Made by a program: the position numbers and the translations under genes. 12,727 nt of DNA from Thermococcaceae archaeon (GTDB lineage: Archaea > Methanobacteriota_B > Thermococci > Thermococcales > Thermococcaceae), in NCBI GenBank assembly GCA_027064745.1, contig JAMOPD010000193.1, positions 1 through 12,727 of the forward strand. Reading direction: 5' to 3'. Positions within the stretch are counted from its first letter, which is position 1, and every line of letters begins with the position of its first letter. Positions 9,384-12,727 of the stretch are shown here, piece after piece. The notes under the pieces were generated by a model. That model saw only the letters and a list, made by a program, of their open reading frames with translations, was not told the DNA's origin and did no database searches.

Positions 9384-9439
9384 GTAAAAATGAAAGTCCT
9401 CTTATTAGCCTTTGAATATCTACCTGTGAAAGTAGGCGG
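9321..9439 (+). repeat. Imperfect direct repeat of 38 bases, offset 81
   Basis: The copy at 9321-9358 and the copy at 9402-9439, inside the glgA coding start, are identical at 31 of 38 positions by hand count. Two of the seven differences are at third codon positions of synonymous changes around TTT GAA TAY CTA CCT. The offset of 81 is a multiple of three, so the reading frame is kept. Confidence 0.85.
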
Positions 9440-10730
9440 ACTGGCTGAGGCAGTTACAAGCATAGCAGAAGGACTGGCAAAGGTGGGACATGAAGTTCTC
9501 GTCTTTACACCCTCACATGGCCGCATCGAAGGGGAACAGGTAGCAGATTTCAGAATCACGGCATTCGGAGGAGAGTTTGAGGTCAAAGCATATGAAAGGA
9601 ACCAGAACGGTGTTAGAGTGTTTGCCTTGAGTGATGTCCTCCTCGATAATCCCGATGTTTATGGTCCTGGGTGGGAGGGACTGCTTCAAAAGACGGTTCA
9701 TTTTGGAAAGGCAAGTGCAGGCCTGCTCAATGAGCTCCTGAAGAATGAGAAAAAGCCTGAAGCCCTGCATGCCCATGACTGGCATACGGTCTTTGCAGCA
9801 GCCCTCATCAAGAAGTATTTCCACATTCCCCTAACTGCAACAATCCACAGGCTCAACAAATCCAAGATACCCGGCCACTTCTTCCATGATGCTCAGGTTG
9901 GAGAGCTGGCGCCCTACCCAGATATAGACCCCGAGCACACGCTTGCATACATTGCCGATGCAGTAACAACCGTCAGCAAAAGCTACATGTGGGAGGAATG
10001 GGGATTCTTCGGGATGTTTGAGGGGAAAGTAACCCACGTCTTCAACGGCATAGACTGCTCCTTCTGGAACGAGGCATTCCTGAGTGGAGATAGGAAGGAG
10101 CGCAGGAAAAAAATCCTCGAAAAGTTCGGCATGAGCGATGGAAAAACCTTCATGTTCATAGGTCGCTTTGACAAGGCTCAGAAAGGTGTTGATACGCTCT
10201 TCCATGCGATAGAACTGCTTTCCAAAGACCCTGCGTTCAATGAGATGCGCTTTATCGTGATAGGCAAAGGCGACCCTGGGCTTGAAAGGTGGGCTCACGC
10301 AATGGAGAACCGCTTCCCCAACTTCAAGGCTGTGACGAGACTCCTCAAGAGGGAGGAGGCCAGGGAGCTCTATGGTTCTGTGGATTTTGTCATAATCCCC
10401 TCCTATTTCGAGCCCTTTGGCTTAGTGCAGCTTGAAGCAATGTGCCTCGGGGCGATTCCGATAGCGAGCGCCGTAGGAGGCTTGAGAGACACGATAATCG
10501 ACATAGATGCTGATCCTGAGAACGCCACCGGAATCCTCGTACCTCCGAGAGATTCATTCGCTCTGGCTAGGGCGATGATAAGGGCAAAGGAGCTTGATGA
10601 GGAGACCTTGAACAGGTTAAGGACAAACGGTAAGGTAAGGGTTAAGGCATTCACATGGGAATCAGCTTGTAGAAGATATGTAGAGGTCTACCGGGATAAC
10701 ACAGATAAAGCAATATCCTTCATCCGCTAA
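9390..10730 (+). CDS. glgA: Glycogen/starch synthase (GT5)
   Basis: Cytoplasmic glucosyltransferase of 446 residues that extends alpha-1,4-glucan from a nucleotide-glucose donor and so builds the glycogen store. It has the GT-B fold of GT5. The N-terminal donor loop KVGGL is at 14-18 and HAHDWHT at 127-133. The E-x7-E motif is EPFGLVQLE with Glu341 and Glu349, followed by GGLRD at 363-367. The length is typical of compact archaeal GlgA (about 440) rather than the about 480 of bacterial enzymes. ATG 9390 follows AGGTGA at 9378-9383. A TATTTAAG at 9363-9370 might act as a private TATA box with a start near the ATG; otherwise it is co-transcribed with the regulator 84 bases upstream. Its stop overlaps that of rnp2 by four bases. 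Donor preference (UDP- or ADP-glucose) cannot be read here. Confidence 0.95.
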   Translation: MKVLLLAFEYLPVKVGGLAEAVTSIAEGLAKVGHEVLVFTPSHGRIEGEQVADFRITAFGGEFEVKAYERNQNGVRVFALSDVLLDNPDVYGPGWEGLLQKTVHFGKASAGLLNELLKNEKKPEALHAHDWHTVFAAALIKKYFHIPLTATIHRLNKSKIPGHFFHDAQVGELAPYPDIDPEHTLAYIADAVTTVSKSYMWEEWGFFGMFEGKVTHVFNGIDCSFWNEAFLSGDRKERRKKILEKFGMSDGKTFMFIGRFDKAQKGVDTLFHAIELLSKDPAFNEMRFIVIGKGDPGLERWAHAMENRFPNFKAVTRLLKREEARELYGSVDFVIIPSYFEPFGLVQLEAMCLGAIPIASAVGGLRDTIIDIDADPENATGILVPPRDSFALARAMIRAKELDEETLNRLRTNGKVRVKAFTWESACRRYVEVYRDNTDKAISFIR

Positions 10731-11095
10731 CGCCAGCCGAACTCCTTCAGGAACTTTATTTTTAATCTTTTTATCGTTCCAGAAACACCAATGGTTCTAA
10801 AAATCACCCATGAGCCGTTTATATGAGTGACCAGCGTCAGGGCAAAGCGAATATCCTCAACATGTTTTCTATCCACCCTGATTATCCCTGTCTGACTTTT
10901 TTCATCGAATTTTATTAACCATGGTTTTGCCCTGGCCGAGCCGAGAATTCCAAGCGTCGAAAGGCAAGCATCCCAAATAGCCCTCTTTACCTCCTCCCTT
11001 TTAAACGGCCTCTCCCCGATGAGCTGAAAGGCTATGTAGCGGTGCTTGTCCCTCAGGGTAGGTGGCAGGTACTTCGGCTTCTCCCTCATAGGCAT
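10727..11095 (-). CDS. rnp2: Ribonuclease P protein component 2 (Pop5)
   Basis: Archaeal RNase P protein subunit, 122 residues, homologue of eukaryal Pop5. With Rnp3 it forms the heterotetramer that activates the catalytic domain of the RNase P RNA, which trims tRNA 5' ends. Hallmarks are [14 protein letters not shown] near residue 9, [17 protein letters not shown] in the middle and the C-terminal [19 protein letters not shown]. The frame is open to TTG 11116 and includes a GTG at 11101. ATG 11095 is chosen because it lies one TATA-to-start distance from the TATA element at 11119-11125, so the mRNA would be leaderless; ATG 11089 ([10 protein letters not shown]) is nearly as good. It diverges from the radical SAM gene and converges with glgA. 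Confidence 0.93.
   Translation of the reverse strand: MPMREKPKYLPPTLRDKHRYIAFQLIGERPFKREEVKRAIWDACLSTLGILGSARAKPWLIKFDEKSQTGIIRVDRKHVEDIRFALTLVTHINGSWVIFRTIGVSGTIKRLKIKFLKEFGWR
10755..10774 (+). terminator. T-rich tract inside rnp2, possible glgA terminator
   Basis: Twenty-five to 45 bases after the glgA stop, the plus strand has three T runs within 20 bases (TTT, TTTTT, TTTTT, broken by A and C). This fits archaeal U-dependent termination. Because glgA and rnp2 overlap, the tract lies antisense to the rnp2 codons for the lysine-rich C terminus (KRLKIKFLK). That Lys-rich coding may be the whole reason for the composition. Confidence 0.4.
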
Positions 11096-11147
11096 CTGCA
11101 CAACTTTGCCCGCCAACCTTTTTAAGTTCTACCCCAAACAATTTCCC
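11096..11147. promoter_or_regulatory. Shared bidirectional TATA, two leaderless transcripts
   Basis: The 52 bases between the start codons of rnp2 and the radical SAM gene hold a single TATA-like element, TTTTTAAG at 11119-11126, reading CTTAAAAA on the other strand. Its centre is about 26 bases from each ATG (11095 and 11148), the usual archaeal TATA-to-start distance. No ribosome site precedes either ATG. Each mRNA would thus begin at or next to its start codon. Confidence 0.55.
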
Positions 11148-12236
11148 ATGGCAGTAAGGAAGACAGACTACTTTTCGTACGCTGTGGGAGAGCTGCCAAA
11201 GGGCTGTCGGCTCTGCGTTAGGGGTGAGAAGCTCGTCCTGTTCACCACTGGAGTTTGCCCGAGGAGCTGCTTCTACTGTCCGCTGAGCCCCTGGAGGAGG
11301 GAAGATGTTGTTTACGCTAACGAGAGGCCTGTGAAAAGCTTTGATGACATCCTTAAAGAAGCTCTTCTGATGGAGGCCAAAGGGGCAGGCGTTACGGGTG
11401 GCGACCCGCTGGCAAGGCTCGACAGGACGACTGAGTATATACGGGTTCTCAAGGAGGCCTTCGGCGAGGACTTCCACGTTCACCTCTACACCACCGGCGC
11501 TTTGGCCACGAAGAAGAACCTCGAAAAGCTCTACGATGCTGGCTTAGATGAGATACGATTCCACCCTGATCTCTTCAACCCGAACTCGAAGCTCTTCAAA
11601 GTCGAGATTGAGAACATGAGAAACGCCTTCGACTTCGACTGGGACATCGGAGGTGAAATTCCCTCGATTCCGGGACAGTTCGAGAGGATGAAGTGGTATG
11701 CAGAGTTCCTTGACAGTCTCGGAGCGAAGTTCCTCAACGTGAACGAGCTTGAGTTCAGCGAGACGAACCTGAGGGCGATTCTCGACAGGGGCTACAGGCC
11801 GATAAGCGACGAGAGCGCCGCCATAAGGGGGTCCCTTGAGCTCGGCCTTAAGCTCCTCGAATGGGGTGAGGAGAACACCTCACTGAGCTACCATCTGTGC
11901 ACGGCGAAGCTTAAAGATGCAGTCCAACTTAAGAACAGGCTGAGGAGGATGGCCAAAAACGTGGCCAGGCCCTACATGGAGATAACCGAGGACGGAACGC
12001 TCCGGTTCGGCATTGCCGAATACGACGACCTCGACGAGCTTTACGAGCTTCTCGTCGAGGAGGCGGAGGTTCCACCAGAGTGGCTGTACATCAACAGGGA
12101 GAAGGGCAGGATAGAGATGCCGGAAGAGGTCGCTGTCGAGCTGGCTGAGGCAATAGAGGGCGATGTGAGGTTCTTCATCGTTGAGGAGTACCCGACCTTT
12201 GAGGGGATTGAGGTCGAGAGGGTTCCGTTGCCTTAA
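11148..12236 (+). CDS. Radical SAM protein, COG2108 type, function unknown
   Basis: Radical SAM enzyme of 362 residues. The cluster motif is CPRSCFYC (Cys37, Cys41, Cys44) and a GGD at 84-86 stands in the place of the SAM-binding GGE motif; VHLYTTG (111-117) is a typical following strand. Two more cysteines precede the motif (GCRLC, Cys20 and Cys23), and Cys251 lies in SYHLCTAKLKDAVQLKNR. These could bind an auxiliary cluster or metal. The overall pattern matches the archaeal family described as related to pyruvate formate-lyase activating enzyme (COG2108); I know of no established substrate. The frame opens at 11046, but ATG 11148 is chosen: the earlier part runs through the rnp2 coding start and promoter, and MAVRKTDYFSYAVGELPKGC looks like the true N terminus. 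Codons are G+C-rich compared with the sugar genes. Confidence 0.85.
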   Translation: MAVRKTDYFSYAVGELPKGCRLCVRGEKLVLFTTGVCPRSCFYCPLSPWRREDVVYANERPVKSFDDILKEALLMEAKGAGVTGGDPLARLDRTTEYIRVLKEAFGEDFHVHLYTTGALATKKNLEKLYDAGLDEIRFHPDLFNPNSKLFKVEIENMRNAFDFDWDIGGEIPSIPGQFERMKWYAEFLDSLGAKFLNVNELEFSETNLRAILDRGYRPISDESAAIRGSLELGLKLLEWGEENTSLSYHLCTAKLKDAVQLKNRLRRMAKNVARPYMEITEDGTLRFGIAEYDDLDELYELLVEEAEVPPEWLYINREKGRIEMPEEVAVELAEAIEGDVRFFIVEEYPTFEGIEVERVPLP

Positions 12237-12727
12237 CCCCGGAGGGCGAGCTTTGCAAGCGGGTCGGTGAGGTGGTACTCGCCATTCTCTTCCTCAATCC
12301 AGCCCATCTTCTTCAGGTTCTTCAGGAGTTCGTGAAGCCTTGGTTCAGGAGTTTTCATTTTCTTGAGTTCCAAGTAGTCTCGTATAAGGCTCCACCTGTT
12401 GTAGCCCAGTGATATTGCTTTTAAAATTCCCACGTACCGCCTGCTCCGCCTTTCAAGTTCCGAGAACTCGCCAAGGAGGAGGCCTTTGGCGATGCTGAGG
12501 GTTGAGTCCATAGCCCTTTGAAAGTCATGAGTTTCGAGGTATTTCGACCCGAATAGGACGAGCCAGCCTGGTATGCCGTCGAGTATGGAGACGGCCTTCT
12601 CAAGGTCTTCCTCCGGCACTTCAACCCCTGCCTCTTTAAATCCTGCTCGCAGAAATGCCCTTGATGTCTCGCCGTCAAAGGGCTTTACATAAATCTCTCC
12701 TCCGACCCTTCCGTAGAGAGGGCTCTC
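12233..12727 (-). CDS. Archaeal AAA ATPase, C-terminal part (5' end outside window)
   Basis: The last 164 codons of a gene entering from the right edge. The frame is open from base 12727 (ESPLYGRVGGEIYVKPF) to the stop at 12233. The segment resembles the end of the ATPase domain and the C-terminal region of archaeal P-loop ATPases of the ATPase_2/COG1672 type: an EIYVKPFDGETSRAFLRAGF-like strand-helix, then GIPGWLVLFG, then a winged-helix-like tail (GYNRWSLIRDYLELKK, LLKNLKKMGWIEEENGEYHLTDPLAKLAL). The Walker A and B motifs would be outside the window, so activity cannot be judged. Members are common in Thermococcales in many copies and their roles are mostly unknown. The stop overlaps that of the convergent radical SAM gene by four bases (TTAA). 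Confidence 0.8.
   Translation of the reverse strand, partial: ESPLYGRVGGEIYVKPFDGETSRAFLRAGFKEAGVEVPEEDLEKAVSILDGIPGWLVLFGSKYLETHDFQRAMDSTLSIAKGLLLGEFSELERRSRRYVGILKAISLGYNRWSLIRDYLELKKMKTPEPRLHELLKNLKKMGWIEEENGEYHLTDPLAKLALRG

Noticed and set aside
9831..10298. A 155-codon minus-strand frame opposite glgA
   Set aside because: It is antisense to conserved GlgA sequence, shows no family resemblance, and is expected by chance opposite such coding.
11046..11147. A 34-codon N-terminal extension of the radical SAM protein
   Set aside because: It runs antisense through the rnp2 start and over the shared TATA element, and the sequence does not look like part of the family.

Overview
The window looks like part of a hyperthermophilic archaeal chromosome of the order Thermococcales (Thermococcus/Pyrococcus type). 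This rests on the gene content and order, not on a database search. It carries a TrmB-family regulator beside a maltodextrin ABC transporter operon, a GH57 amylopullulanase within that operon, an archaeal-type GT5 glycogen synthase, the archaeal/eukaryal RNase P subunit Pop5/Rnp2, and archaeal promoters with TATA boxes and short or absent leaders. Three 60-base samples suggest that the sugar locus is AT-richer than the right-hand end: about 30% G+C in the regulator, about 35-40% in the malG insert, about 60% in the radical SAM gene.

Left part (1-8198, all on the minus strand, so read right to left): a GH13 cyclomaltodextrinase/maltogenic amylase, then malE (lipoprotein binding protein), malF, malG and the 5' part of an amylopullulanase gene that runs off the left edge. 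The last four form a tight operon behind one promoter. That promoter has a near-perfect copy of the Thermococcales glycolytic motif (TGM, TATCAC-N5-GTGATA), placed where a bound regulator would block transcription. No ATPase gene (malK) is in the window; in related genomes it lies beyond the amylopullulanase.

Centre (8199-10730): the TrmB-like regulator (Tgr/TrmBL1 type) is divergent from the GH13 gene, with a degenerate TGM between them. glgA follows on the same strand. Between regulator and glgA is a 22-codon ORF that repeats the beginning of glgA in frame and ends in a stop codon inside the glgA ribosome binding site. Together these genes cover extracellular starch/pullulan cleavage, maltodextrin uptake, intracellular dextrin hydrolysis, glycogen synthesis and their sugar-responsive control.

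Right part (10727-12727): housekeeping or uncharacterised genes. rnp2 (minus) and a radical SAM gene of the COG2108 type (plus) diverge from what appears to be a single shared, palindromic TATA element giving two leaderless mRNAs. A partial archaeal AAA ATPase gene enters from the right edge on the minus strand. Both convergent pairs (glgA/rnp2 and radical SAM/ATPase) overlap by exactly four bases at their stop codons.

I found no tRNA, rRNA, insertion sequence or CRISPR array. No intergenic stretch exceeds 110 bases.
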